64,000 bases of DNA from Aureococcus anophagefferens (taxonomy: Eukaryota > Sar > Pelagophyceae > Pelagomonadales > Pelagomonadaceae). The position numbers and the translations under genes are program-made. A model generated the notes under the pieces. That model worked only from the letters and a program-made list of their open reading frames with translations. It ran no database searches and was not told where the DNA came from. The stretch lies in contig NW_008705561.1 in assembly GCF_000186865.1 (NCBI RefSeq), forward strand, positions 1,357,500-1,421,499, in the 5' to 3' direction. Numbering within the stretch: position 1 is the first letter of the stretch; each line of letters starts with the position of its first letter. This document shows positions 17,573 through 27,340 of the stretch, piece after piece.

Positions 17573-19111
17573 ATGCTGGGCTGCTGCCTCGCGCTGCTGC
17601 TGCGCGCGGCGGCCGCCGTGCCCGGGGGGCGGCCGGGCCGCGACGTCGGGATCTGCTACACGCGGAACATGGTGCACCTGGAGAGCCACGTGCTCCACGT
17701 CGACGCGCTGCGCAAGGTCGTCCTGTCGGCGTCGTCGCTGCGCCGCGCCGACGGCGGCCTGGCGACGTGCCTCTTCACGGAGATGGACGCGGCGACCGTG
17801 CACGCGACGACGCGCGAGCTCGTCGGCGCGAAGCTCTTCGACGTGGTCCTGCCCGACGGCGGCGCGGCCTTCGCGGGCCGCGACGCCGCGGAGCGCGCGC
17901 TCCTCGCGGCGCCGGAGCGCCGCGGCGGCGACGCGGCCGCGGCGCACCTGCGCCACATGAAGATGAAGTCGCGCGTCGGGCGCATCCTGAATTTGGGCGC
18001 GGCGCCGTTCGAGCTCACGCTCTTCGTCGACGACGACACGTTCTTCTGCGACGCGCCCTCGGCGACGCAGACGTCGATGCTCCGCGAGGCGCTCCTGGAC
18101 CTGCACCGCGCGGCGGACATGGACGGGTCCTACGACGTCCGCGCGCACGTCTTCAGCAAGCGGCGGAGCGAGAAGGTCGCGCTCCGCGAGAGCCACGACT
18201 GCGTCTGGGCCCAGGCGCGCGCGCGGCCCTTCGGCGCGGGCCTGGAGCGGAAATGCAACGACCTGCTCATGGGCGGGCGGCCCTTCTGCTCCGGCGCGCA
18301 GGGCGGCGCCTTCGCGGTGTCCCGGGGCCCGCGCGCGGCGGCGTTCGCGCGGGACTGGCTCGACCGCTACCTCGCGCACTACGCGAAGCTCGCGCGGCGC
18401 GCCGGCGCCGCCGTCGACGCGTCCTGGGGCGGCGACCAGGCGCCCCTCGCGGAGCTCATGGGCGCGCGCTGCGGCGGCGCCGCGGGCGCGGACGGCGCGT
18501 GGACCTTCGGGAGCCTGCCCTACGCGCTCAACGTGCGCGACGCCTTCGAGCGCGGGAGCGACGGGTCCCTCGACTGCTCCGTGCCCGTCTTCGGCCCGCT
18601 CCTCGTGCTCCACCAGAAGCGCTACCTCAAGACGGGGACCGTCGCGGAGCTCCTCGGCGAGCTCGCGGGCGTCTGCGGCGCCTTCAACGCGCCCCTCGAG
18701 GCCGGCGGCCACGTCTGGCTCGGCCGGCGCGGCGACGGCCACGCCGCCGCGCGGGCCTGCGACTGGATGACGGGGCCCAACGGCACGGACGCGAACGCGA
18801 CGCGCGGCGACGCGGCCCGCCGGCCGCCGTCGCGGCCCAAAGCCATGCGCCGCCGGAGCCGCGGGCCGCCGGAGCGCGTCTCGGACCGCGAGGAGGCCAT
18901 CGCCGCCATCGAGCGCGCGGCCGCCGAGGGCCGCGCGGCCGCGCGGCCGCCCGCGGCGCCCGCGGCGCCGCGGCAGCCGCCCGCGCCGCCGCCGCCCGCG
19001 GCGCCCCTCCTGGCGCCGCCGGGCCTCTCGACGTCGAAGCAAAGGCGCGCGGCGCGCCTCGCCGCGGCGGAGAAGCGGCGGCGCGAGCGCGGGGGCGCGC
19101 TAGCGGGGTAA
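17573..19111 (+). CDS. Secretory glycosyltransferase-like protein
   Basis: 512 residues, single exon. A hydrophobic leader (MLGCCLALLLRAAAAVPGG) suggests a signal peptide or anchor. A nucleotide-sugar transferase fold is likely: a strand ending LTLFVDDDTFFCDAPS supplies a DDD motif typical of metal-binding DxD, with downstream NDLLMGGRPFCSGAQGGAFA and SWGGDQAPLAELM resembling the acceptor-side motifs of Golgi transferases. The C-terminus is Pro/Ala-rich then basic (KQRRAARLAAAEKRRRERG). Acts probably in ER/Golgi glycosylation; substrate unknown. Start is the first ATG, right at the leader. Confidence 0.6.
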   Translation: MLGCCLALLLRAAAAVPGGRPGRDVGICYTRNMVHLESHVLHVDALRKVVLSASSLRRADGGLATCLFTEMDAATVHATTRELVGAKLFDVVLPDGGAAFAGRDAAERALLAAPERRGGDAAAAHLRHMKMKSRVGRILNLGAAPFELTLFVDDDTFFCDAPSATQTSMLREALLDLHRAADMDGSYDVRAHVFSKRRSEKVALRESHDCVWAQARARPFGAGLERKCNDLLMGGRPFCSGAQGGAFAVSRGPRAAAFARDWLDRYLAHYAKLARRAGAAVDASWGGDQAPLAELMGARCGGAAGADGAWTFGSLPYALNVRDAFERGSDGSLDCSVPVFGPLLVLHQKRYLKTGTVAELLGELAGVCGAFNAPLEAGGHVWLGRRGDGHAAARACDWMTGPNGTDANATRGDAARRPPSRPKAMRRRSRGPPERVSDREEAIAAIERAAAEGRAAARPPAAPAAPRQPPAPPPPAAPLLAPPGLSTSKQRRAARLAAAEKRRRERGGALAG

Positions 19112-19224
19112 ACGCTGCAGTCGTCGTTGATGCATCCGACCACGAGCGAAAAGATTGGGCTCGAGCTGGGCTGCCCCGTTTGTTCGACGGCCGTGGCGCG
19201 GGCGTCGTCGCGGCGACCCGGAGG

Positions 19225-21363
19225 ATGCTCCTCTCCGCCATCGTCGAGGCGCGGTCGAAGCTGCGGGAGGAGGTCGCGCGCCACGAGGAGGTCTTGAGCG
19301 GCTGCGAGAGCGAGCGGCGGCGCTGCGAGCAGGCCGCGCGGCGGGAGGTGGAGCGGGAGGTGGCGAGCGCCGTCGCGTCGGCGTCGTCGGCCTCCGGCGA
19401 CGCGCCCCCCGCCGACGCGCCGTTCGCGCCGGGCGCGGCGCCCGGCGCCGCGGCCCCGGCGGACGACGGCGGCGCCGCGCGCGTCGGCGGCGGCGGCCGG
19501 CTGCTCTTCGCCGCGGCCGCGTTCCAGTTCGCCGAGGAGCGACTGTTGCGGCGCGAGGCGCTGCGGCGCGTCGGCGTCGTGCGGAGCGGCTACCTGCGGC
19601 GCGCGACGCGGCGGAAGCAGGCCACGGTCTGGCGGTTCCACCGGGTCGAGCTGAGGCGCGAGGCCGCGGGCGGCGTCGTGACCTTCTGCTGGAGCGGCGT
19701 CGGCGACGGCGGCGTGCGCGGGGACCGGTCCGGCGAGCGGCGCGTCGCCCTCCGGCGCGGCGAGGCGTCCTGCGCGGCGGCGCTCGGCGGCGCGCGGCCC
19801 GGCGGCCCCGGCGACGACGACGCCGTCTTCGTGCTCGGCGCGGGCGACGACCGCGTGGCCTGGATGGCGGCGTCCATGGGCGAGCGCGACGCCTGGGTCG
19901 AGGCCGTCGCCGCGTGCCTCGAGGAGGGCGGCGACGCGAGCCGGCCGCCCGCGCGGGCGCCGGACGGCGGCGACGGCCCCGCGCGGCGCGGCGTCGCGGC
20001 CTTCGAGGCGGCCATCGCCCGCGTCGCGCGCGCGGGCGACCGGGCCGCCTTCGTGCGCGCCCTCTGCGGCGCGGACCTCGCCGCGCCGCCGCGGGCCGAG
20101 AGCGACGGCGAGGCGTCGCGCCGGTTCCCCGACGGCGCGCGCGACGCGTTCCCGGCGACCTCCGCGTCGTTCCGCGTGCCCGTGGCCTGGGTCCGCGACC
20201 GCCACGGCGCCCCGCGGGCCTCCGTCGAGCCGTCGCCGCGGAGAAGGCGGCGGCCGCGGCCCGCGGCGGCGAAGCGCGGCGACGGCGCCGCGGGCGACGG
20301 CGGCGCCGCCGCGCGCGGCGACCCGCCGCCGGCCGAGGCGCTGCGCCAGCGCGTCGTCCAGATGCGCAAGGACATGCGGCGGGACCGCGTGTCCATCGAC
20401 GGCGAGGTCGTCGCCGCGGACGGCGGCGACGGCGCGCCGGGCGGCGGCGAGTACCACGAGCGCGTCGCGGCCGCGCTCGCGCGGCGGCTCCTCGAGGAGG
20501 CGCGGCTCGACGGCGCCCGGGGGGGCGCCGACGCGGCGTCGCCCCGGCCCCTCGCGGCGCTCTCGGAGGCCGGCGCCGTGACCCACGCGGCCGCGGTCCT
20601 CGTCGCGTGCACGCGGACGTGCTCGGGCGGCGACGCGTACGCGTGCGTCCACGCGCTCTGCAAGCCCCTCGGCGCGCTCATCGTGCTGTGCCCGCTGAGC
20701 ACGCACGCGTCGCCGCTGGAGCTGCGCGTGTCCTTCTCGCGGCGCCGCGAGAGCGCGGGGCCGCCGCGGCGGCCGCCGCCCATCGGCGCGGCGGGCGCGG
20801 CGGCGCGCCGCGGCAACCTGGGCTCGCCGAGCCCGTCCTTCGCGCAGAAGCTCCTGGCGACGCTGACGACGTCGCCCGCGCCGCCGTCGCCCGCCGACGC
20901 CTGGGCCGCGTCGCCGCCGTCGGCGGCCGGCGGCTCGCCGCTCGACGGCTCGCACTCGCCGAGCGACGCGTGGGCGTCGACGACGGACGTGCCGCGCGAC
21001 GAGTCCGGCGCGGCGACGTCCGACGACGACGACGGCGACGGCCGCGACGACGACGCGTCGCCCGCGCGCGGCGGCCGGGGCGCCGCGTTCGCGGCCGCGC
21101 CGCGCGGCCGGCGCCGGCCGGGCGGCGGCCTCCGGTCCCGCGTCGACGTCGACGTCCGCGCGACGACGGTCTACCGCGTCTGCACGGCGAACCCGCAGGA
21201 CGAGCCCTCGGACACGTGGGCCCTCGTCCGCGCCGTCTGGACCCAGTCCTTCGCCGTCACGGGCGACCCCGCGAAGGGCGCGACGAACTTCAAGGCCTCC
21301 GAGCCCCAGGTCCACATCGGCATCTCCGACTTTACGCTCTGGGACCCGACCGAGGAGCGGTAG
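19225..21363 (+). CDS. PH-domain protein
   Basis: 712 residues from the ATG at 19225. A short coiled coil (EARSKLREEVARHEEVLSGC) precedes an Ala/Gly linker and a PH domain at about 118-235: VVRSGYLRRATRRKQATVWR at its start, a central RVALRRGEASCAAAL strand, then the closing helix ERDAWVEAVAACLEE with the diagnostic Trp. The remaining ~470 residues are mostly low complexity, with folded stretches AYACVHALCKPLGALIVLCP and VYRVCTANPQDEPSDTWALV. PH domains bind phosphoinositides or proteins, so membrane recruitment is likely. No catalytic domain seen. The gene follows the glycosyltransferase by 113 bp on the same strand. Confidence 0.65.
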   Translation: MLLSAIVEARSKLREEVARHEEVLSGCESERRRCEQAARREVEREVASAVASASSASGDAPPADAPFAPGAAPGAAAPADDGGAARVGGGGRLLFAAAAFQFAEERLLRREALRRVGVVRSGYLRRATRRKQATVWRFHRVELRREAAGGVVTFCWSGVGDGGVRGDRSGERRVALRRGEASCAAALGGARPGGPGDDDAVFVLGAGDDRVAWMAASMGERDAWVEAVAACLEEGGDASRPPARAPDGGDGPARRGVAAFEAAIARVARAGDRAAFVRALCGADLAAPPRAESDGEASRRFPDGARDAFPATSASFRVPVAWVRDRHGAPRASVEPSPRRRRRPRPAAAKRGDGAAGDGGAAARGDPPPAEALRQRVVQMRKDMRRDRVSIDGEVVAADGGDGAPGGGEYHERVAAALARRLLEEARLDGARGGADAASPRPLAALSEAGAVTHAAAVLVACTRTCSGGDAYACVHALCKPLGALIVLCPLSTHASPLELRVSFSRRRESAGPPRRPPPIGAAGAAARRGNLGSPSPSFAQKLLATLTTSPAPPSPADAWAASPPSAAGGSPLDGSHSPSDAWASTTDVPRDESGAATSDDDDGDGRDDDASPARGGRGAAFAAAPRGRRRPGGGLRSRVDVDVRATTVYRVCTANPQDEPSDTWALVRAVWTQSFAVTGDPAKGATNFKASEPQVHIGISDFTLWDPTEER

Positions 21364-21599
21364 TCCTTAAATCTTTTGTTGTTTTTTGGAGTCGGAGGTG
21401 GTCGCCCGGGCGCGGCGCGAGGCGTCGACACAGCCTATCGAGCAAGATGTGAGATTCTTGCCTCAGACAGTCTGAGAGCATTGCGAGTTGCGGCTTGTTG
21501 CGCACTCCCGAGAGATCTCGCCCGCCCCTCCAGCCGCTTGTCAATTTGGCACCGTCGCGCCTTTAGACGTCGCCGCCGTCGGCCCGTCGCCGGGAAACG

Positions 21600-22514
21600 A
21601 TGGGGTGCGGGAGCTCCACCCCCGATGTCATCCTCGACGATCCGGGAGAGATGGAGCCGATCAAGGTGTCCATCAAGAGCAAGATGATGGGGATGAGCGA
21701 GGATTACAACGCCGTCAACGAGGCCGGTCAACCATGGTTCTTCATCAACAAGACTGGGAGTTTCTTCGGGTCGGGTAAGTGTATCGTCGAGCTCGAGAAC
21801 TTTAAGACGGGCTCGAACCCGGAGAAGCCGAAGAAGGGCGAGGTGCTGTGGACGGCGAAATTCAACCAGACCCCCCGTTTCGATCAGATGATGAAGCCGA
21901 AGACGGGCGCCTACGAGCGCTACGCGCCCGCGTTCCAGAGCCTCCTCGCGGGCGACTTCCAGGCCGCGTTCCGAGCCGCCGGGTCGTCGGGCATGGACCA
22001 GGAGGACAGCGCGTACTTCCAGCGCATGGGTCGCAGCTTCAACGACGGCGGCCCGTATCGGGTCATCAAGTGGCAGCTCAACACGTCCGCGCAGATCGTG
22101 CCGGGGACGCGCGGCCAGGCCTACGGCGAGCACCGGCTCGACGTCTGGAGCAGCGGCACGGCGATCTGCGACTACGACTACAAGGACGGCCGGTATCACA
22201 AGAACGAGGCCGAGTTCGTGGACACGCTCAGCTTCAACCTCGTGCAGTGCTCCACGAACCAGTCCGTCGCGGCCTGGTACGTGCCCATGGACATGACGTC
22301 CCGCTACGGGTCGACGAGCGCGAACGACGTCTTCCAGGACACCGCGGTCTTCGCCATGTCCCAGAAGGGCGGCTGGTTCGCGACGCCCGAGGTCGCGACG
22401 AAGCCCAACTTCGACCCGACCTTCGCCCTCGTCGTCGCCTACCTCTGCTCCAAGGAGTACAGCCCCAAGGCCATCATGCAGGACCTCAAGCCCGTCTTCC
22501 CCTCGCGCCCCTGA
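21600..22514 (+). CDS. Probable N-myristoylated protein of unknown fold
   Basis: 304 residues, single exon, starting MGCGSSTPD: Gly2 and Ser6 match the N-myristoylation rule and Cys3 could be palmitoylated, so the protein likely sits on a membrane face. The body is a regular mix of beta-rich segments (GQPWFFINKTGSFFGSGKCI, VLWTAKFNQTPRFDQMM, SGTAICDYDYKDGRYHKNE) and ends DLKPVFPSRP. I do not recognise the family. Codon use matches strongly biased neighbours, so it is a real gene. The start is fixed by the lipidation motif. Confidence 0.65.
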   Translation: MGCGSSTPDVILDDPGEMEPIKVSIKSKMMGMSEDYNAVNEAGQPWFFINKTGSFFGSGKCIVELENFKTGSNPEKPKKGEVLWTAKFNQTPRFDQMMKPKTGAYERYAPAFQSLLAGDFQAAFRAAGSSGMDQEDSAYFQRMGRSFNDGGPYRVIKWQLNTSAQIVPGTRGQAYGEHRLDVWSSGTAICDYDYKDGRYHKNEAEFVDTLSFNLVQCSTNQSVAAWYVPMDMTSRYGSTSANDVFQDTAVFAMSQKGGWFATPEVATKPNFDPTFALVVAYLCSKEYSPKAIMQDLKPVFPSRP

Positions 22515-22553
22515 GCGGGTCGAGATAGCGCGAAGCATAAGTGTAGCGGTCGC

Positions 22554-23024
22554 TTACGAGAGCGCCGCGGCGCGCTCGTCGAGGGCCGCGGCCGAGGGCG
22601 AGCTGCTGCACGCGCAGCGGTCGTCGTCGCCGGACGTGCGCGCCATGAGCACGTCGGAAACGAAGTTGGCCACGTCCCACGGGCCAACATAAGCCTCGTC
22701 GAAGCCCTCCGCGTCGCTCGTGAGCGCCTCGCCGACGTGCTGCAGGATGCCGCCGATGTCGTCGAGGCCCGCGGCGCGCGCGCTCGCGTACGACTCGCGC
22801 GCGCGGCGGCCGAGCACGCGGTGGCAGTCCTGCTCGATCCACTCGCGGTCGAGCATGTCCACGAGCTCCGCCTCGATGAGCTTGCCCGTCAGATCGTCGT
22901 CGAGTGCTTCGACGTTGATGGGCACCACGCGCCGCGCCGTGGCGATGCTGCGCGCGGACGGCGCCGATCGGATCGTGAAGGCGCCGGCGCTGGCTGCGAG
23001 CACCGCTGCGATGACGCGGAGCAT
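22554..23024 (-). CDS. Small plastid-targeted protein
   Basis: 156 residues. The N-terminus MLRVIAAVLAASAGAFTIRS is a signal peptide ending at SAGAF, followed by a Ser/Arg-rich stretch. This is the heterokont two-part plastid leader with an ASAFAP-like Phe at the cleavage site. The mature part is helical and acidic (KLIEAELVDMLDREWIEQDC, LDDIGGILQHVGEALTSD) with C-terminal cysteines (CAC). Likely a stromal or thylakoid-associated plastid protein; family not recognised. Convergent with the myristoylated gene, 39 bp between stops. Confidence 0.6.
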   Translation of the reverse strand: MLRVIAAVLAASAGAFTIRSAPSARSIATARRVVPINVEALDDDLTGKLIEAELVDMLDREWIEQDCHRVLGRRARESYASARAAGLDDIGGILQHVGEALTSDAEGFDEAYVGPWDVANFVSDVLMARTSGDDDRCACSSSPSAAALDERAAALS

Positions 23025-23072
23025 CGTCGGAGCTGTTGGAGGTCGCCCGGCTTCGCGTCGCAGCAGCGCGCA

Positions 23073-23293
23073 GGGTTGTGTTTTTTAGCCCCCCCCCCCG
23101 GGGGGCCTTGGGGGGGTTTTATGGACCCTCAGCGACCCCCCCACCCCCCGTCCCGGCGACTCCCGGCGGCCCGGACGCGTACTGGGGCGCTGTTTTCAGG
23201 AGGTTGTCGCGCCCGAGCCGAGCAGAAGTCGACCCCCCCCACCCCCGTCAAAACCCCCCCAAGGCCCCCCCCGGTGGCAAAAAAACACAACCC
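23073..23293. repeat. 221-bp MITE-like element with G/C-run TIRs
   Basis: Left end GGGTTGTGTTTTTT, then a C run and GGGGGGCCTTGGGGGGGTTT. The right end is the reverse complement (AAAACCCCCCCAAGGCCCCC ... CACAACCC), arms of about 50 bp. The ~120-bp interior has no coding content. I could not find a clean target-site duplication. The long homopolymer runs may hamper sequencing. Confidence 0.7.
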
Positions 23294-23463
23294 AGAGACG
23301 AGGGAGACGATGACGCGACTGCGGCCGCCGCTAGCGGCTACGGCAAATTGAGTTCAACATGTGTTCAACAACCACCCCAACAAGTCCTTCAACTGAGCGA
23401 CGCGTCTGATCGCGTCCACCATGCTACCCCCACACACGGCCAAATCCAAGTTCCAGCGAAAAA

Positions 23464-24435
23464 TTACGACGGCGCGGGCAGCCGGACGACGGCGACGCGC
23501 GCGTGGTCCGCCGCGAGGCGCCGCGCGGCCGCGGCCGAGACGCGGTCCTCGCGGCAGCGGACCTCGAGGTCCGCCGTGATCCGGACCGCGTCGCGGCCGC
23601 GGTCGTCGTCGCCGAAGCCGCCCGGCGCCGACGAGGCCCGGCCCGCGAGCGCGCGGCGGAGCGCCGCCTCGTCCGCCCAGTCGCACGCGGCGACGTCGAG
23701 GACCTCGAGGCCCGTGAGCAGCCGGAGCGCGTCGGCGATGGCGAGGCATCCCTGGCCCGGCGCGACGAGGCACGTGGCGCCGAGGCGCAGGACCGAGAGC
23801 GTGGGGACGGCGAAGCACAGCCGGGCGACGAAGTCCGCGGTAACGCGCGGGCTGCAGAGCGAGAGCTCGAGCAACGAGACGCAGCCCCGGAAGCGCGGCA
23901 CCGCCCAGGCGTCGCCGTCGCGGTCGGTTGATGCCGGCGCGCGCCGCCGCGGCAGGAGCCGCTCGAGCGCGTCGTCGCCGACGTCGCCGGCGACGGCGAG
24001 GCGCTCGAGGCGCGGGTTCGCCAGGAGCTCGACGTTGTCGTCGCGGACGCGGCGGCCCCGGGCCGCGGCGGCCGAGATCTCCTCGACGAGGTGCGCGGGC
24101 AGCAGCGCGAAGGCGCCGGCGGCGGACGCGTCGTAGCGGTGCAGAGACTCGCCGACCGCGCGCGCGGCCGCGAGCGCGAGCGTCGCCGCGGGCGCCACGG
24201 GCTCGGCGGCGCTCGCGGGCGCGGGCGGCGCGGCGGCGGGCGGCCGCGGCGGCGCGCGCGGGATCAGGCGCAGGAGGTCCTTGACCGACGGCGCCGCGCG
24301 GCTCGGACCGCCGACCGGGCGCGCGGCGTCGCGCGCGAGGTCGTCGCGTGCGTTGGACCAGCGCTGGCGCTCGACGGCGGCGCGCAGCGCCTTGGATCCG
24401 CAGCCGGCCGATTGCTTGCCCTTCTTGCGACCCAT
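23464..24435 (-). CDS. LRR / F-box-like protein
   Basis: 323 residues if started at the ATG at 24435 (MGRKKGKQSAGC, a typical basic nuclear start); an in-frame codon at 24492 would add 19. After a Pro/Ala linker comes ALLPAHLVEEISAAAARG, which may be a degenerate F-box-like helix, then leucine-rich repeats (ANPRLERLAVAGDVGDDALE, VSLLELSLCSPRVTADFVAR, TGLEVLDVAACDWADEAALR). LRRs of this cysteine-free RNI style bind protein partners; substrate-receptor function in a ubiquitin ligase is an inference. Divergent with the GT41-like gene, 94 bp apart. Confidence 0.55.
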   Translation of the reverse strand: MGRKKGKQSAGCGSKALRAAVERQRWSNARDDLARDAARPVGGPSRAAPSVKDLLRLIPRAPPRPPAAAPPAPASAAEPVAPAATLALAAARAVGESLHRYDASAAGAFALLPAHLVEEISAAAARGRRVRDDNVELLANPRLERLAVAGDVGDDALERLLPRRRAPASTDRDGDAWAVPRFRGCVSLLELSLCSPRVTADFVARLCFAVPTLSVLRLGATCLVAPGQGCLAIADALRLLTGLEVLDVAACDWADEAALRRALAGRASSAPGGFGDDDRGRDAVRITADLEVRCREDRVSAAAARRLAADHARVAVVRLPAPS

Positions 24436-24529
24436 CACGTGGACGAATCTCGGCCAGCTCTCGTCACCATGCTTTGGCCCAGCACCTTGCACAGCAGCAT
24501 CGACCCGGCAAGCAGCCCTTGCACGCGCG

Positions 24530-27042
24530 ATGGTGGGCTGCCGCGCTGTGGCAGTCCTGCTGCTCGCGCTCGTGTCCGCCGTCGCGGAGGACGCGGCCGA
24601 GGACGCGGCGGCGCGGCTCTACCTCGTCGAGGGCGTCGCGCCGGCGGCGGGCCGGCTCGAGGCGGCGGCCGTGGAGCGCGCCGTCGAGGCGTTGAGCCTC
24701 GACGTCGCGGCCGGCGGTCTCGCGCCGCCGGACGCGGTCGCGGCGGGCGAGCGCGCCGTCGCCGCGGGCCTGGGCTTCGCCGGCGCGGCGCTGCTGAACA
24801 ACGCCGCGTCCAAGTGCGGCGCGCTCTACGGCGGCGACGACCGCTGCGACCGCCGATCCGCCTACGCGGCCGCGCACGGCGCCGCGCCGGCCTTCGCGGG
24901 CGTCGCGCTCAACTACGCCTACTTCCTCGAGCAGGCCGGCGACCCGGCGGCGGCGGCCGACGCCCTCGACGCGTCCGTGGCCGCCGTCCGCGCCGACGGC
25001 TCCGGCGACCGCGACGACGGCCTTAGGATCGCCGCGGCGTCGCTCTGCGCGCCGCACGCGCTTAGCGCCGCGGAGCTGCCGGGCCGCTACGCGCGGCTCC
25101 TGCGGCGCCTCGAGGCCCTCGCCGTCGAGCTCGAGGCCGCGCCGGACCCGCGGACGGAGCCGCGGGGCCTGCGATTGGTCGGGAACCTGCCCATCGCGTG
25201 GCCCTACCTCGGCTACGCGGCCTTGCCGCTCACGCGGCGTCTCGGGCGGCTCTACGCCGCCGCGGACCGCGCCTGGGCCGGCGGCATCGCCGCGCACGTC
25301 CTCGAGCGCCGCGGCGAGCCGACGCCCGTGCTCCGGAAGCCGCGCGTCGCGATCTGTGTGGAATTCAACCACTGGTTTGGGTGGTGCTGACCAAACTTCA
25401 GAATTCTCTAGCTCGATCAAATCGAAGTCGATTCGGCTGATTTTTGGACGAATCGATTGCTCTCGTCGAGTTCTCGAAGCACGGCCGAAGAGGTTGCGTC
25501 GAAATCGTCGCATATGCTCACATTGAAGTCGGGTTGAAGATTTGAATTCCACACAGGTCGCGATCGTCGCGGAGCTCGGCGCGAACACGTCGCCGGGCCT
25601 CCTCTTCCACGGCGTGTTCCTGGGCCTCGCGGCGCGCGACGACCTCGAGCTCTGCTTCGCCGCGCCGCGATCCCTCGACAGCGACTTCGCGGCCGCCGCG
25701 CGGGCCGCCGCGGCCGCCGTCGTCGATCTCGACCCGGGCGACCTCGCCGCGTCCGCGACGGCCCTCGCCGGCGCCGAGGCCGACGTGGTGGTCTACCTCG
25801 CCCTCGGCCTGTCCCACGTGACCTACAACCTCGCGCGCTGCCGCCTCGCGCCCGTCCAGGTCGTCTTCGGCCACGGCCACCCCATGTCCGCGGGCCTCGG
25901 CGATGCGATCGACTACTTCGTGTCGAGCAAACTGTACGAGGCCGACGTCGCGAACCTGATGGACGGCGACGCGGGGCGCCTCGCCGTCTTAGCCGAGGCC
26001 GCGGTCCTCGCGGACGTCCGCGAGCCGGGCCTCGCCCGACCGCCGCCCATCGTCCTGCCGGACCCCGCCGCGGCGCCCGCGCGCGCCGTCGACGCGGCCG
26101 CGCGCCGCGCCGCGCGCCTCGAGGCCGACGCCGGCGGCGACGCGGCGGCGCTCCGCCTCGCCGCCGCCGTGCCCGACCGCGGCGACGGGGGCCAGGCCTA
26201 CGACGAGCAGCTCGTGCTCTTCGAGAGCCCGACGATCGGCTTCCCCCGGCCGCCGGAGCCGCCGCGCCACACGCGCACGGCCCTCGGCCTGCCCGAGGAC
26301 CCGCCCCTCTTCGCCTGCCCGCGGCCGCGCGGGAAACGAACAAGCGTCGCGCTCCGACGCGCGCGTCGCGCCGCGACCCGCGCGAAAAGGCCGCGCGCCG
26401 CGCGCAGGCCTCCAGCACAGCAAGAAGCTGCACCCGGACTTTGACGCGTCGCTCGCGGCGGTCTTCGCCAAGGCGCCCGGCGACGCGCTCGTGCTCATGC
26501 TCGAGGGCGCGCGGACGCACCTCGCGCGCTGGAACGCGACCCTGGGCCCCGCGGCCGCCGCGCGGCTCGTCTTCCTGCCGCGCATGCCGCGCGAGGACCT
26601 GCTCGCGATCGTCCGCGTCAGCGACGCCCTGCTCGACACGCACCCCTGGGGCGGCGGCGTCACGGTGCTCGAGGCGCTGGCCGTCTGCACGCCGCCCGTG
26701 GTGCTGCCGTCGCGGACGTCCGTGCTCCAGCTCGCGCTCGGCCACCTCCGGACGCTCCAGCTCGACGACCAGCTCGTCGCGCGCGACTCGGAAGCCTACG
26801 GCGCCCTCGCCGCGCGGATCGCGACGGAGCCCGCCTTCCGCCAGCTCATGCGCCTCACGATCTGCAGGCGCAACGCCTGGCTCTTCGAGGCGGACAAGGC
26901 CGTCGACGAGTGGGCCCGCTTCCTCCGGAACGTCGCGCGGCGGACGCACCTCGTGCCGCCGCCGATGGTCTGGCCCTGGGCCGCGTCGCGCGACGCCCAC
27001 GCCGCGCAGCGCGCGAAGGACGTCGAGCGGGGGTATCTCTAG
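24530..27042 (+). CDS. Secreted GT41 (O-GlcNAc transferase / SPINDLY)-like protein
   Basis: Exons 24530-25345, 25557-26316 and 26408-27042 give 736 residues in one frame. A clear signal peptide (MVGCRAVAVLLLALVSAVAE) is followed by a helical TPR-like region (NYAYFLEQAGDPAAAADALD) and a split GT-B domain: QVVFGHGHPMSAGLGDAIDY, then LQHSKKLHPDFDASLAAVFA, ARLVFLPRMPREDLLAIVRV, DALLDTHPWGGGVTVLEALA. HPDFD and LDT.P..GG.T are signatures of the GT41/O-GlcNAc transferase group. Intron 1 is an introner with perfect duplication. Intron 2 (26317-26407, GC-AG) is inferred to join ...LFAC to LQHSKK. GT41 enzymes are normally nuclear or cytosolic, so the leader is odd. Confidence 0.7.
25354..25556 (+). 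mobile_element. Introner, 203 bp (family 1, sense) in GT41-like gene
   Basis: Perfect 8-bp duplication GTCGCGAT at 25346-25353 and 25557-25564. The terminal inverted repeats are 15 bp and exact (CTGTGTGGAATTCAA ... TTGAATTCCACACAG). It carries the family core GGCTGATTTTTGGACGA. Excising 25346-25556 uses a GT donor from the duplicated target and the TIR's CACACAG acceptor, restoring KPRVAIVAELG exactly. Confidence 0.95.
26317..26407 (+). other. Inferred 91-nt GC-AG intron
   Basis: The downstream frame starts after CGCGCAG at 26407. The only nearby donor that preserves phase and rebuilds the GT41 HPDFD region is CGCCT^GCCCGC. The flanks GCCTGCCC and GCCTCCAG share 5 of 8 bases, a decayed duplication at best. 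RNA evidence is needed to fix the donor. Confidence 0.5.
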
Positions 27043-27340
27043 CTAGCTCTGAAGAGTTTGCTGTCAGGCGATCCCGCGTGCTCCAGCGTCCTCTTCGCCG
27101 GCGACCTCGCCTGGCGCCTCGGCGACGAGCCATGGACGGAGAAGTGGGCGCCGTGGCCCAGCCACTAGCTACCTGGCGTCCGCGGCGCCGCCACCACGTC
27201 TAATAGTAGCACCCGGACGGGCGCCGCGAGCGCGAGTCCCCTTCAATAACTAGTCCAACAAGCTGAAGATTCTCCACAACTCGCTCGCTTCGGTGCTCAC
27301 CGGTGAGAAGCAAAGGCTGCCGCGTCGCAGCGTCGCAGCC

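Noticed and set aside
17767..19224. A single 1,198-codon plus-strand gene reaching back from the PH-domain protein over the glycosyltransferase
   Set aside because: The upstream part is Arg/Ala/Gly-rich shadow sequence; the other frame has a signal peptide and DDDT motif. The PH protein has its own ATG at 19225.
18622..21315. 897-codon minus-strand open frame
   Set aside because: Antisense shadow of the PH-domain gene; dominated by Arg/Ala and without any recognisable motif.
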